Below are positions 15,534 to 23,364 of a stretch of 32,591 nt of DNA, piece after piece. This stretch comes from Cyclobacteriaceae bacterium SS2 (lineage in GTDB: Bacteria > Bacteroidota > Bacteroidia > Cytophagales > Cyclobacteriaceae), in NCBI GenBank assembly GCA_019192515.1, contig JAHCMM010000293.1, positions 6,277 through 38,867 on the forward strand, in the 5' to 3' direction. Within the stretch, counting starts at the first letter, position 1. Each line of letters opens with the position of its first letter. Under the pieces are notes generated by a model that saw only the letters and a list, made by a program, of their open reading frames with translations, did not search any database and had not been told where the DNA came from. The position numbers and the translations under genes are program-made.

Positions 15534-16327
15534 CCAAAATAAAAGACCAGGTGGTCTGGCTCACCGGGGCATCTTCCGGAATTGGTGAGGCGCTAGCGTA
15601 CGAATTATCTAAAGAGGGAGCAAAACTCATCCTCTCCGCCCGGAGACTCTCCGAACTTGAACGCGTACAAAAGCAATGTGCCAACCCAGACCTCACCAGG
15701 GTGTTGGTACTGGATCTCTCCGACCCTTTTTCTCTCAGTCAAAAAGCACTCGAAGCTCAAACATTTTTTGGTGACATCGACATCCTGATCAACTCCGGTG
15801 GAATTTCTCAACGTGACATGGCGATCAATACTTCCCTGGAAGTGGACAGAAAGATCATGGAGGTAAACTACTTTGGGTCAATCTCTCTAAGTAAAGCTGT
15901 TTTACCCGGAATGGTCAGGCGTAAAAAAGGTCATCACGTGGTGATCAGTTCAGCTTCAGGCATTGTTTCTACCCCACTTCGTTCAGGTTATGCTGCTAGC
16001 AAGCATGCCTTGCATGGCTTTTATGATTCACTAAGAGCCGAACACTTTAGCGACAACATTCAGGTGACTATTGTTTGCCCGGGATATATCAACACGAGCA
16101 TTTCTCTCAACGCACTCATGGGTGATGGTACCAATCAAAATAAGATGGATGATGCCCAGGCTAACGGAATAAGTGCCAAAGCATGCGCAAAAAGTATTCT
16201 GAAGGCCATCAAAAAAGATCAAGAAGAAGTATATATCGCAGGAATAAGAGAATTAATGGGCATCTACATCAAAAGATTTCTCCCTTCACTTTTTTCCAGG
16301 ATCATTAGAAAAGCCAAGGTCACTTAA
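15530..16327 (+). CDS. Short-chain dehydrogenase/reductase
   Basis: This is a 265-residue NAD(P)-dependent oxidoreductase of the classical SDR family. The nucleotide-binding motif is TGASSGIG at residues 13-20, the active-site Ser lies in VISSASGI, and the catalytic Y-x-x-x-K is YAASK. The usual NNAG is written NSGG. The arrangement, with TIVCPGYINTSIS after the active site and a basic C-terminal tail (KRFLPSLFSRIIRKAKVT), resembles the DHRS7-like branch, whose members often associate with membranes. The substrate is unknown. It is coupled to the membrane protein gene before it and lies 15 bp from the metallohydrolase after it. Confidence 0.9.
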   Translation: MTKIKDQVVWLTGASSGIGEALAYELSKEGAKLILSARRLSELERVQKQCANPDLTRVLVLDLSDPFSLSQKALEAQTFFGDIDILINSGGISQRDMAINTSLEVDRKIMEVNYFGSISLSKAVLPGMVRRKKGHHVVISSASGIVSTPLRSGYAASKHALHGFYDSLRAEHFSDNIQVTIVCPGYINTSISLNALMGDGTNQNKMDDAQANGISAKACAKSILKAIKKDQEEVYIAGIRELMGIYIKRFLPSLFSRIIRKAKVT

Positions 16328-16342
16328 TTTCCTTACCCAGAA

Positions 16343-17377
16343 ATGATCCTTTTTATATCTATCTCCGTCCCCATTATCCTATTTGCCCTGGCAGTCTTGT
16401 TCATCGGACAAACCATCAGTACACAACCTTATAGAGGTGCTATATCAGATCATTTTGATGGTAAAAAATTCGTTAATCCTGGTAACGTGACAGCCAAAGG
16501 ATTCCCTGACCTCTTCAAGTTTCTTCTAGGCAGAGACCAGGGACCCTGGACTAAAAATTATGAAACCTACGTGGGCAAAAAACCAAAATCACCCGAAAAG
16601 GGTCAGGTAAAGCTCACTTTTGTCAACCATAGTACCTTCCTCATCCAGTGGGAAAAATTTAATATCCTCACCGATCCTGTCTGGAGTGACCGATGCAGCC
16701 CGTTTACCTTCGTTGGTCCTCAGCGTATGCGACCACCCGGAATTAGGTTTGAGGACCTGCCAAAGATTGACCTGGTCCTGCTGAGTCATAACCACTATGA
16801 TCACCTGGATATCTCCACCGTACTTAAGCTTGAAGAAAAGTTTGAGCCGACTTTTATTGTGCCCCTGGGAGTAGCCTCCTACCTGAGAAAAAATGATGTG
16901 TCCAACATCATAGAACTGGACTGGTGGGAGAAGACGGATCAAAAACTGCATATCACCGCTGTACCGTCACAGCATTTTAGTGGCAGGGGATTTTATGATA
17001 GAGACAAATCTCTCTGGTGTGGATATGTATTGGAGCATCAGGGGAAAAAAGTGTACTTCGCGGGAGACAGCGGTTATGGCAGCTTCTTCAAGGAAATCGG
17101 GAAGAAACTGGGACCCATGGATATTTCAATGATCCCGATCGGGGCATATTTACCACAATGGTTTATGTCTCCTATTCATGTTTCTCCACAGGAATCAATA
17201 AAAATTCACCAGGACGTTAAATCAAAGCAAAGTATTGCCATGCATTTTGGCACTTTTCCTTTGGCAGACGATGGCATGGGACGTGCCGAGAAAGACCTGA
17301 TGGCAACCTTAAAAAAATCAAAAATCAGTCAGGAGAAATTCATGATCCCGGACGAAGGGATCCCAATAATATTTTAG
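16343..17377 (+). CDS. Metallo-beta-lactamase-fold hydrolase, NAPE-PLD-like
   Basis: This is a 344-residue metal-dependent hydrolase anchored by an N-terminal membrane helix (about residues 2-22). The MBL motif is LSHNHYDHLD (H-x-H-x-D-H), followed by VPSQHFSGR, the metal-bridging Asp in VYFAGDSGY, and a late His in SIAMHFGTF. The preceding stretch FVNHSTFLIQWEKFNILTDP, then VGPQRMRPPG, matches the N-acyl-phosphatidylethanolamine phospholipase D-like branch of the superfamily. A phospholipid or N-acyl lipid substrate is therefore likely but unproven. It is the last gene of the fmt cluster and converges on the EF-hand gene with 27 bp between stops. Confidence 0.87.
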   Translation: MILFISISVPIILFALAVLFIGQTISTQPYRGAISDHFDGKKFVNPGNVTAKGFPDLFKFLLGRDQGPWTKNYETYVGKKPKSPEKGQVKLTFVNHSTFLIQWEKFNILTDPVWSDRCSPFTFVGPQRMRPPGIRFEDLPKIDLVLLSHNHYDHLDISTVLKLEEKFEPTFIVPLGVASYLRKNDVSNIIELDWWEKTDQKLHITAVPSQHFSGRGFYDRDKSLWCGYVLEHQGKKVYFAGDSGYGSFFKEIGKKLGPMDISMIPIGAYLPQWFMSPIHVSPQESIKIHQDVKSKQSIAMHFGTFPLADDGMGRAEKDLMATLKKSKISQEKFMIPDEGIPIIF

Positions 17378-17404
17378 ATAGGGTCTACAATAGAAAAGAG
17401 TCCC

Positions 17405-17974
17405 TTAGATTGCCAGCTCTTTATCCCAAATACCAAACAACCAGTTTCCGGGCTCGTCGGCATTAGAACTCCGGAAAAAAGCACGGATCCCCACTGTCAG
17501 TTCGGTCTTACTGATTCTGTCATCTTTGTTGGTATCCAGCAACATGAAACTCCTGGCCGAATGCCTTACTTCTATGCGGAAAGCCATAAAGAAATCAATG
17601 AATTCCTTTTGCTCGATATACCCATTTTGATCCTGGTCAAACAGGTCAAATATATCTTCCGTGAGCTTTTCTACAAATGAGCCATAGTACGCTTCCTCGC
17701 CATGCACCAGCTTTTCATCGGCAAACCGGAGCCATTGCTCCAGTTCTGCTGATTCCGCAATAGGTCCGACGATATAATCTCTGAATTCCGTCCATTGGTT
17801 TTTAAACCTGTTGACCCATTTCAGGTGTTCATCCGTGCCTTCCTTCAACCCCCACAGTACACATAGGTTTACTGCAATAGCCACAAAATCACTCTCCTGG
17901 ATCAATCCATTGTTGTTGTAATCCAGCACATTGAAATAATGTGTGAGCTTCTTTGCCTGTACGTCGGTCAGCAT
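17405..17974 (-). CDS. EF-hand calcium-binding protein
   Basis: This is a 189-residue soluble protein with three clear EF-hand loops: residues 18-29 (DYNNNGLIQESD), 113-124 (DQDQNGYIEQKE) and 147-158 (DTNKDDRISKTE). A fourth, second in order, appears degenerate. The spacing, with a long helical stretch between the first and the last pair, resembles calerythrin and sarcoplasmic calcium-binding proteins, so it likely acts as an internal calcium buffer or sensor. The first two loops keep Asp at position 1, Gly at 6 and Asp or Glu at 12; the third has Asp at position 6. There is no signal peptide. It starts 4 bp after the DUF4197 lipoprotein stop, so the two are co-transcribed. Confidence 0.87.
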   Translation of the reverse strand: MLTDVQAKKLTHYFNVLDYNNNGLIQESDFVAIAVNLCVLWGLKEGTDEHLKWVNRFKNQWTEFRDYIVGPIAESAELEQWLRFADEKLVHGEEAYYGSFVEKLTEDIFDLFDQDQNGYIEQKEFIDFFMAFRIEVRHSARSFMLLDTNKDDRISKTELTVGIRAFFRSSNADEPGNWLFGIWDKELAI

Positions 17975-17978
17975 GTGA

Positions 17979-18689
17979 TCAATCCTGTTCTTTGAATACT
18001 CTCTTGAGCAAATCGGTCGTCCTGGCCAAAGGATCTTCCCTGATCTTTTGCTCTTCTTTGGCTATCAGGAAAAAAAGACCATCGAGTGCTTTTTGGGTAG
18101 CGTAATTCTCCAGGTCAGGATCTACTTTATCTACAAAAGGCACCTTATTATAGGTGTTGATGATATCTCCGTAATATTTTGTCGCATTGGTTTTATCCAG
18201 GGCATTGCCAATCACAGGCTGAAACTTTCCCCTCAGCTGATCCGAAGTAGTCCTCACCAGATATTGAGTGGCTGCATCATCTTCACCTTTGAGTATATTC
18301 CACGCATCCTGGATGGTCATCGATCGGATGGCTGTAACGAATATAGGTTTGGCCTCTTTGGCAGCCTCTTCAGCTCCCCTGTTCAGTGTCTCAATAAACT
18401 GATCCACCTGTTTATCCAGCCCAATAGACCTCAGCTTGTCTTCCACCTTTTGCACATCAGGAGGAAAAGGGATTTTTATTTGAGGATTACCCAAATATCC
18501 ATTCAGCTTCGAGGCACTGGCAGATCCTTCACTGATCCCTTTGATCAATGCTTCTTTCAAACCATTCGCTACCTCCTCCGTTGTAAGTTGATCGGATCCC
18601 AAATAACTATCCAGGGTTTGTTGTATCTGCTGGGCGGTACAACCAACCATTAAAATGCCCAGGAATATTATTTTAGTGAAAGACTTCAT
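17979..18689 (-). CDS. DUF4197 lipoprotein
   Basis: This is a DUF4197-family protein, 236 residues from the ATG at 18689. The frame extends to 18743, but the internal start gives a clean lipoprotein signal MKSFTKIIFLGILMVGC with C17 as the lipidation site, so it is preferred. The family core is evident: GLKEALIKGISEGSASASK, GYLGNPQIKIPFP, FVTAIRSMTIQDAWNILKG, and ALDGLFFLIAKEEQKIREDP near the end. DUF4197 proteins are found in the envelope of many Gram-negative bacteria, and their function is not established. It is placed just upstream of the EF-hand gene and divergently from cinA. Confidence 0.88.
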   Translation of the reverse strand: MKSFTKIIFLGILMVGCTAQQIQQTLDSYLGSDQLTTEEVANGLKEALIKGISEGSASASKLNGYLGNPQIKIPFPPDVQKVEDKLRSIGLDKQVDQFIETLNRGAEEAAKEAKPIFVTAIRSMTIQDAWNILKGEDDAATQYLVRTTSDQLRGKFQPVIGNALDKTNATKYYGDIINTYNKVPFVDKVDPDLENYATQKALDGLFFLIAKEEQKIREDPLARTTDLLKRVFKEQD

Positions 18690-18752
18690 ACCAATTGTTT
18701 TTTGCGTGATAAATGTAAGTAGAATAAATAATTTTAACCTCAAATTTTCCTC

Positions 18753-20003
18753 ATGAAGCAGACCCTGGCAGAAATCGTATCCATCGGTGATGAAATCCTT
18801 TACGGACAGACCTTAGACACCAATTCTCACTGGATCAGTGGTGCCCTGGACCAGATCGGTATAAAAGTGATCCGCAAGACAACAGTACCGGATATTGAGA
18901 CAGAAATCTTAACCGGTCTGAAAGAAGCTGAAAGCAGAGCCGATGTGATATTGATCACCGGTGGTCTGGGACCAACCAAAGATGACCTTACCAAACCACT
19001 TCTGGCCAGGTACTTTGGTGTTGACCTGATGATGAATGAAGATGCCCTGAACGATATTGAGCAGCTCTTCACCAAGGCCAACAGGAAAATGACCGAGCTT
19101 AACCGGATGCAGGCAGAGCTGCCAGCAAATTGCGACAAGATCACCAATCAACTCGGCACTGCCCCCGGGATGTGGTTTAATGAGCGTGGAAAGATCTTCG
19201 TGTCCATGCCAGGTGTACCATACGAGATGAAGCGAATGATGACAGACTTCATTATTCCACGGTTACAGGAGGAGCTGGTAAACTACTATGTAGTCCATCA
19301 GATGATCATGACGATTGGGATTCCAGAGTCTTCTTTGGCTGAAAAAATCAGTGTTTGGGAGGAAGGCCTTCCGAAACACATCAAACTGGCGTATCTCCCA
19401 ACTAAAAATACGGTGAAGCTGAGATTGACGGCTACAGGTCCGGAAAAGGCGAAGCTTGAGCATGATATCCGGGAGGAAGTCATGAAACTCACACCCCTTA
19501 TCCAAAAGTATATTTTTGGTTATGATGAAGGAAATATTGAACTTTTCATTGGAAAGATGCTCAAGGAAGCAAATAAAACGATTGCTTGCGCAGAAAGCTG
19601 TACCGGTGGATTTTTATCCCATCTGATCACATCAATTCCGGGAAGTTCTGCGTATTTTAAAGGGGCGGTTATTGCATATTCCAACGAGGTGAAACATGAA
19701 ATACTCAATGTGGAAACACAAACTCTGGAAAAATATGGTGCAGTGAGTGAAGAAGTGGTATTGCAAATGGCCAAAAATGTGAGAGAAAAACTGAATGCAG
19801 ACATCGGATTGTCCATCAGCGGGGTAGCAGGCCCTGATGGAGGCACCGAAGAAAAACCTGTCGGATTGATTTGGTTTGGGTATTCTGACAAGGAGAAGAC
19901 CATTGCCAAGAAATATAATTTTTCAAAAGACAGGATTCTCAATATTGAATTTGGTGCCAGGAAGGCGTTAGACCTATTGAGAATTAACCTTTCAGAGAAA
20001 TGA
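18753..20003 (+). CDS. cinA: CinA: MoCF-like domain plus nicotinamide-nucleotide amidase
   Basis: This is a 416-residue two-domain CinA protein. The N-terminal COG1058 domain (about 1-170) has VSIGDEILYGQTLDTNSHWI and ITGGLGPTKDDLT; members of this part have been reported to act on ADP-ribose or other nucleotide pyrophosphates. The C-terminal domain (about 255-416) has IACAESCTGGFLSHLIT and GVAGPDGGTEEKPVGL, typical of the amidase that converts NMN to nicotinate mononucleotide, a route for recycling pyridine nucleotides. Both domains look complete. The gene diverges from the DUF4197 gene and is followed by the E2 gene after 52 bp. Confidence 0.95.
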   Translation: MKQTLAEIVSIGDEILYGQTLDTNSHWISGALDQIGIKVIRKTTVPDIETEILTGLKEAESRADVILITGGLGPTKDDLTKPLLARYFGVDLMMNEDALNDIEQLFTKANRKMTELNRMQAELPANCDKITNQLGTAPGMWFNERGKIFVSMPGVPYEMKRMMTDFIIPRLQEELVNYYVVHQMIMTIGIPESSLAEKISVWEEGLPKHIKLAYLPTKNTVKLRLTATGPEKAKLEHDIREEVMKLTPLIQKYIFGYDEGNIELFIGKMLKEANKTIACAESCTGGFLSHLITSIPGSSAYFKGAVIAYSNEVKHEILNVETQTLEKYGAVSEEVVLQMAKNVREKLNADIGLSISGVAGPDGGTEEKPVGLIWFGYSDKEKTIAKKYNFSKDRILNIEFGARKALDLLRINLSEK

Positions 20004-20013
20004 CAGAATTATT

Positions 20014-20021
20014 TACCTTTG
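20014..20021 (+). promoter_or_regulatory. Candidate -7 box of the E2-CDF pair
   Basis: TACCTTTG fits TAnnTTTG exactly. It lies 34 bp upstream of the E2 start and just after the cinA stop, so the E2 gene may be transcribed from its own promoter. No clear -33 element is seen. Confidence 0.4.
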
Positions 20022-20055
20022 TTATTCGATTTTTTAGATTTAAACAAAATAATCT

Positions 20056-21336
20056 ATGGCTATCGTTGAAATGGTGATGCCTAAAATGGGTGAGAGTGTG
20101 ATGGAGGGTACTGTGCTTTCCTGGCTCAAGAAGGCAGGTGATCATATTGATGAAGACGAATCACTGTTGGAAGTAGCCACCGATAAAGTTGACACGGAAA
20201 TCCCCTCTTCCTATAGTGGTGTGGTAAAGGAGCTCCTGGCAGAGGAAGGTCAGGTGGTGGAAGTAGGCAAACCCATCGCCCTGATAGAAGTGGAAAGCAA
20301 TGGAGCCGAAAAGCCTGCGAAAAAAGAAGAGGAAGTACCACAACCTGAGGAAGTTGCCGAGCAATTAATTGAGCAGGTCAACGGGGTAAAAGAAAGTATT
20401 GCAGTTGCCGAAGATCAATCAGGACGCTTCTATTCTCCCCTGGTAAAGAATATTGCTAAACAGGAAAATATTGGTTTCGCAGAACTTGAAACCATTCCCG
20501 GAACTGGTCAGGACAACCGTGTGACCAAAAACGATATACTGGCCTATATCGAAAAAAGGAAGACTGCATCCCAGCCTGCAACGACAAAAATCTCACAACC
20601 TACACCGGTTAAACCTATTATCAGCGGAGAGGATGAAATCATTCAGATGGACCGCATGCGCAAGATGATAGCAGAGCGCATGCTGGACTCCAAAAGGATT
20701 TCCCCACATGTTACTTCCTTTGTAGAAGCAGATGTATCCAATATGGTGAGTTGGAGAGGTAAGATGAAAAAGGTGTTTATGGACAAGCACCAGACCACGC
20801 TTACCTACACTCCTATCATGATTGAGGCAGTGGTGAAAGCTATCCAGGATTACCCAATGATCAATATTCAGCTGGATGGAGATAATATCATCAAAAAGAA
20901 AGCCATCAACATTGGGATGGCCGTTGCCCTACCCAGTGGCAACCTCATCGTGCCGGTGATTCACAATGCGGATAAAATGAACCTGTTGCAGCTCACTCAA
21001 AAGGTAAATGACCTGGCGCGAAGAGCTCGTGAGAATCAACTTAAAGCCGATGATCTACAGGGAGGTACGTATACGGTTTCCAACGTTGGATCATTCGGTA
21101 ATGTGATGGGTACACCCATTATTGTACAACCCCAGGTTGACATCCTGGCACTTGGCACGATCGAAAAGAAACCATCCGTTATTGAAACAGACAAGGGTGA
21201 TTTTATCGGCATCCGACACAAAATGTTCTTATCGCACAGCTACGACCACAGGATAGTGGACGGAGCTCTCGGCGGCATGTTTGTCAGGAGGGTTGCTGAT
21301 TACCTGGAGCGTTTTGATTTGGGAAGAACCGATTAA
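20056..21336 (+). CDS. 2-oxo acid dehydrogenase E2 component (acyltransferase)
   Basis: This is a 426-residue dihydrolipoyl acyltransferase, the core of a 2-oxo acid dehydrogenase complex. There is one N-terminal lipoyl domain with lysine K44 in EVATDKVDTEIPS. A Pro/Glu-rich linker follows, then a peripheral-subunit-binding domain (FYSPLVKNIAKQENIGF to NDILAYIEKRK), a second linker, and a catalytic domain ending in SYDHRIVDGALGG, with the active-site His-Asp at H398 and D402. One lipoyl domain and overall layout suggest the branched-chain (or 2-oxoglutarate-like) type more than pyruvate, but substrate choice is not secure. No E1 or E3 gene is adjacent. The downstream metal transporter starts 11 bp after its stop. 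Confidence 0.92.
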   Translation: MAIVEMVMPKMGESVMEGTVLSWLKKAGDHIDEDESLLEVATDKVDTEIPSSYSGVVKELLAEEGQVVEVGKPIALIEVESNGAEKPAKKEEEVPQPEEVAEQLIEQVNGVKESIAVAEDQSGRFYSPLVKNIAKQENIGFAELETIPGTGQDNRVTKNDILAYIEKRKTASQPATTKISQPTPVKPIISGEDEIIQMDRMRKMIAERMLDSKRISPHVTSFVEADVSNMVSWRGKMKKVFMDKHQTTLTYTPIMIEAVVKAIQDYPMINIQLDGDNIIKKKAINIGMAVALPSGNLIVPVIHNADKMNLLQLTQKVNDLARRARENQLKADDLQGGTYTVSNVGSFGNVMGTPIIVQPQVDILALGTIEKKPSVIETDKGDFIGIRHKMFLSHSYDHRIVDGALGGMFVRRVADYLERFDLGRTD

Positions 21337-21347
21337 TCGCTGAGATC

Positions 21348-22244
21348 ATGCATATGCATGCAGGAGATAGCGACCACGGCCACCATCATGACCACAGCAG
21401 CAAGAATCTGGGGATTGCCTTCTTTCTCAATCTTTCCTTTTCAATCATTGAATTCATCGGGGGCTGGTGGACCAATAGCGTAGCCATCTATTCCGATGCC
21501 ATCCATGACCTTGGGGATAGCTTAAGTCTGGGTGTTGCCTGGTACTTTCAAAAGATCTCCAAAAAGGACCGTACCAAAAGTTTTTCGTACGGATTCCGAA
21601 GGTTTTCCGTCCTGGGATCCATCATCAACGCCATAGTATTGATAGTGGGGTCTGTTTTGATCCTGAATGAAGCGATACCCAGGCTATTTGATCCGGTGCA
21701 GCCCAATGCAGAAGGCATGATCTACCTGGCCATTGTCGGTATTGTTGTCAATGTGATTGCCGCTTCCCGCCTGAGCCATGGACATTCCCTGAACGAAAGG
21801 GTTGTGTACCTGCACCTACTGGAAGATGTCCTTGGCTGGACTGCCACTTTGATTGCCGCTATCATCATGCAATTCAGGAGTATCCCTGAGCTGGACCCGA
21901 TCCTCTCCATTGGCATTTCTATTTTCATTCTCTACAACGTCTTCAAGAATCTCAGGAAAGCCATTAAGATCATCTTACAGGGAACCCCGGAAGAGATCGA
22001 TCCTGATGCTATTCACCAGGTGCTTCAGACCATCCCGGAGATCAGGCAAACCCATGACTGTCACATCTGGTCAATGGATGGACAGTATCACATACTCTCC
22101 ATTCACGCGGTGGTAGACGAAAACAAGACCATGCAGGAGCTTGCCACCATAAAGTCCCGGGCAAAGGAGTTGCTAAAAGACTGCCATATCGACCACGCCA
22201 CCATCGAGTTTGAGACTTCTGAGGAGGATTGTCACCCTTGTTGA
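21348..22244 (+). CDS. Cation diffusion facilitator (zinc-type metal efflux)
   Basis: This is a 298-residue inner-membrane CDF transporter that exports divalent metal, probably zinc, in exchange for protons. The N-terminus is His-rich (MHMHAGDSDHGHHHDHSS), typical of the CzcD/ZitB branch. Six helices follow. The transport site residues are in SDAIHDLGDSLSLG (second helix) and YLHLLEDVLGW (fifth helix), the His/Asp pattern of zinc members. The C-terminal cytoplasmic domain holds DCHIWSMDGQYHILSIHAVV and ends in CHPC. It starts 11 bp after the E2 stop, so it is likely co-transcribed although no functional link is apparent. It is the last clearly core gene before the AT-rich block. Confidence 0.93.
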   Translation: MHMHAGDSDHGHHHDHSSKNLGIAFFLNLSFSIIEFIGGWWTNSVAIYSDAIHDLGDSLSLGVAWYFQKISKKDRTKSFSYGFRRFSVLGSIINAIVLIVGSVLILNEAIPRLFDPVQPNAEGMIYLAIVGIVVNVIAASRLSHGHSLNERVVYLHLLEDVLGWTATLIAAIIMQFRSIPELDPILSIGISIFILYNVFKNLRKAIKIILQGTPEEIDPDAIHQVLQTIPEIRQTHDCHIWSMDGQYHILSIHAVVDENKTMQELATIKSRAKELLKDCHIDHATIEFETSEEDCHPC

Positions 22245-22368
22245 ATATGTACTACCCCTTTCCGAAACCCATCCATTAGCAACGTAATCTGAACCATCGG
22301 AATGTCGGAAAATCCTTCAGACTACCTGCTGAAGATAGGGGCGGCTAAGTTGTGGGAGTAAGACGGTC

Positions 22369-23154
22369 TTATATTAATCCTTTAATTGGATGATAAGCAA
22401 CATTCACTCTATCCTTGGAAAACATTTTATAAAGTTGATTACTCACAATTATTTTATTGTCCGCTGCTCCCCCACTACCAAAGTACTCCTTAGATTTAAA
22501 TATTGAAAGGTGTTCTTCTAACATGAAATTTGGGAAAAACCCTCTGGTAATTGGCAAATATTTTTTTCTCCTACAAGATGTGCACTCCTCCATCGGATAG
22601 CCTAACAATTCCAATTCACTATTTGAAACAGGAATTTTTAATTGGACAGTTGTTTCTGAGGGAGTATCCTTTTTATGAAGCATCACTTCCATTGAATCAA
22701 CCCCCAATGGCTTAAGGACTTCATCATAGTAGTCTTTCCTAACAAAAATTTCATCTAATATCCAGTTTAATGAAAAAGTTTGTTTTTTTCCCCAATTAGG
22801 ATCTCTCTTTAGCCTCAGAGGAGCTTTTTGAACTTTCCCAATACCACAATCAGAACAATAATTACTTAAATCAAAACACGTTTCTTTATAGTTGTTTTCT
22901 GGCTGCGGGTAATCATTTAACCATTTTGAAAGAATGTTTAAATGCTCGGCATTCTTGAGATCATTCTTGTCAAAAACGGTTCCAACCCAATCAGATGCAC
23001 CCCATCTAGCAAGCATTTCTTTCAATTTGAAATAGTTATCATCCTCATCCATTTGAAACACATCATGTCCGGTCTTAATATTCAAACCATAATTCTTTAA
23101 ATATTCGACTTGCCCTTCATTCCAAAGATTCGAAATTTGATGTTTTATCTTCAT
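22369..23154 (-). CDS. Unknown protein with two CxxC motifs (possible immunity-type)
   Basis: This is a 261-residue soluble protein with no signal peptide. It has two Cys pairs, YCSDCG near residue 98 and ECTSCR near residue 192, likely one zinc site formed from two knuckles. The C-terminal region reads LSIFKSKEYFGSGG, and KIIVSNQLYKMFSKDRVNV comes a few residues later. That layout, a double CxxC plus an I-V-S-x-x-L-Y tail, reminds me of the double-CXXCG family, some members of which are immunity proteins to secreted toxins in Myxococcus. The resemblance is weak and from memory. No toxin gene is adjacent. The gene is AT-rich and isolated on the minus strand at the edge of an accessory block. 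Confidence 0.6.
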   Translation of the reverse strand: MKIKHQISNLWNEGQVEYLKNYGLNIKTGHDVFQMDEDDNYFKLKEMLARWGASDWVGTVFDKNDLKNAEHLNILSKWLNDYPQPENNYKETCFDLSNYCSDCGIGKVQKAPLRLKRDPNWGKKQTFSLNWILDEIFVRKDYYDEVLKPLGVDSMEVMLHKKDTPSETTVQLKIPVSNSELELLGYPMEECTSCRRKKYLPITRGFFPNFMLEEHLSIFKSKEYFGSGGAADNKIIVSNQLYKMFSKDRVNVAYHPIKGLI

Positions 23155-23209
23155 TGCAATTTTAAAGCTTGTAGTATCTCTGGATATTCTTGATAGATTC
23201 TTTTCGCAG

Positions 23210-23246
23210 CCTGCGCTAGCGCGCGATTACATCGTGTGCATAAATA
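23210..23246 (+). repeat. REP-like palindromic repeat, copy 1
   Basis: This 37-nt element matches a second copy at 24835-24871 in the same orientation at 31 of 37 positions, and all six differences are transitions. As RNA it folds into a nine-pair stem, GCGCGCGAT with ATCGTGTGC around a TAC loop, with two G-U pairs. It ends in GCATAAATA. It lies in a 210-bp space between two minus-strand unknown genes. It resembles the short REP sequences mobilised by RAYT transposases, but no such transposase is in this window. Confidence 0.6.
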
Positions 23247-23364
23247 TCAACCCAACAAATCTACCTTTAAAAATCCCGAAGTCAATTCAATCACCACCAG
23301 TACTGTTAGTTCTATTCGGTGAAGTCGCAACCTCCAACGAATTTAGGGCTGGTGTATTAAGAAT

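Noticed and set aside
18048-18653. Plus-strand frame of 201 codons
   Set aside because: It lies wholly within the DUF4197 gene on the opposite strand, which has a recognised family and a lipobox.
22302-22361. 19-codon ORF reading MSENPSDYLLKIGAAKLWE after the CDF gene
   Set aside because: It looks protein-like and might be the start of a gene truncated by the accessory block, but it is too short to support.
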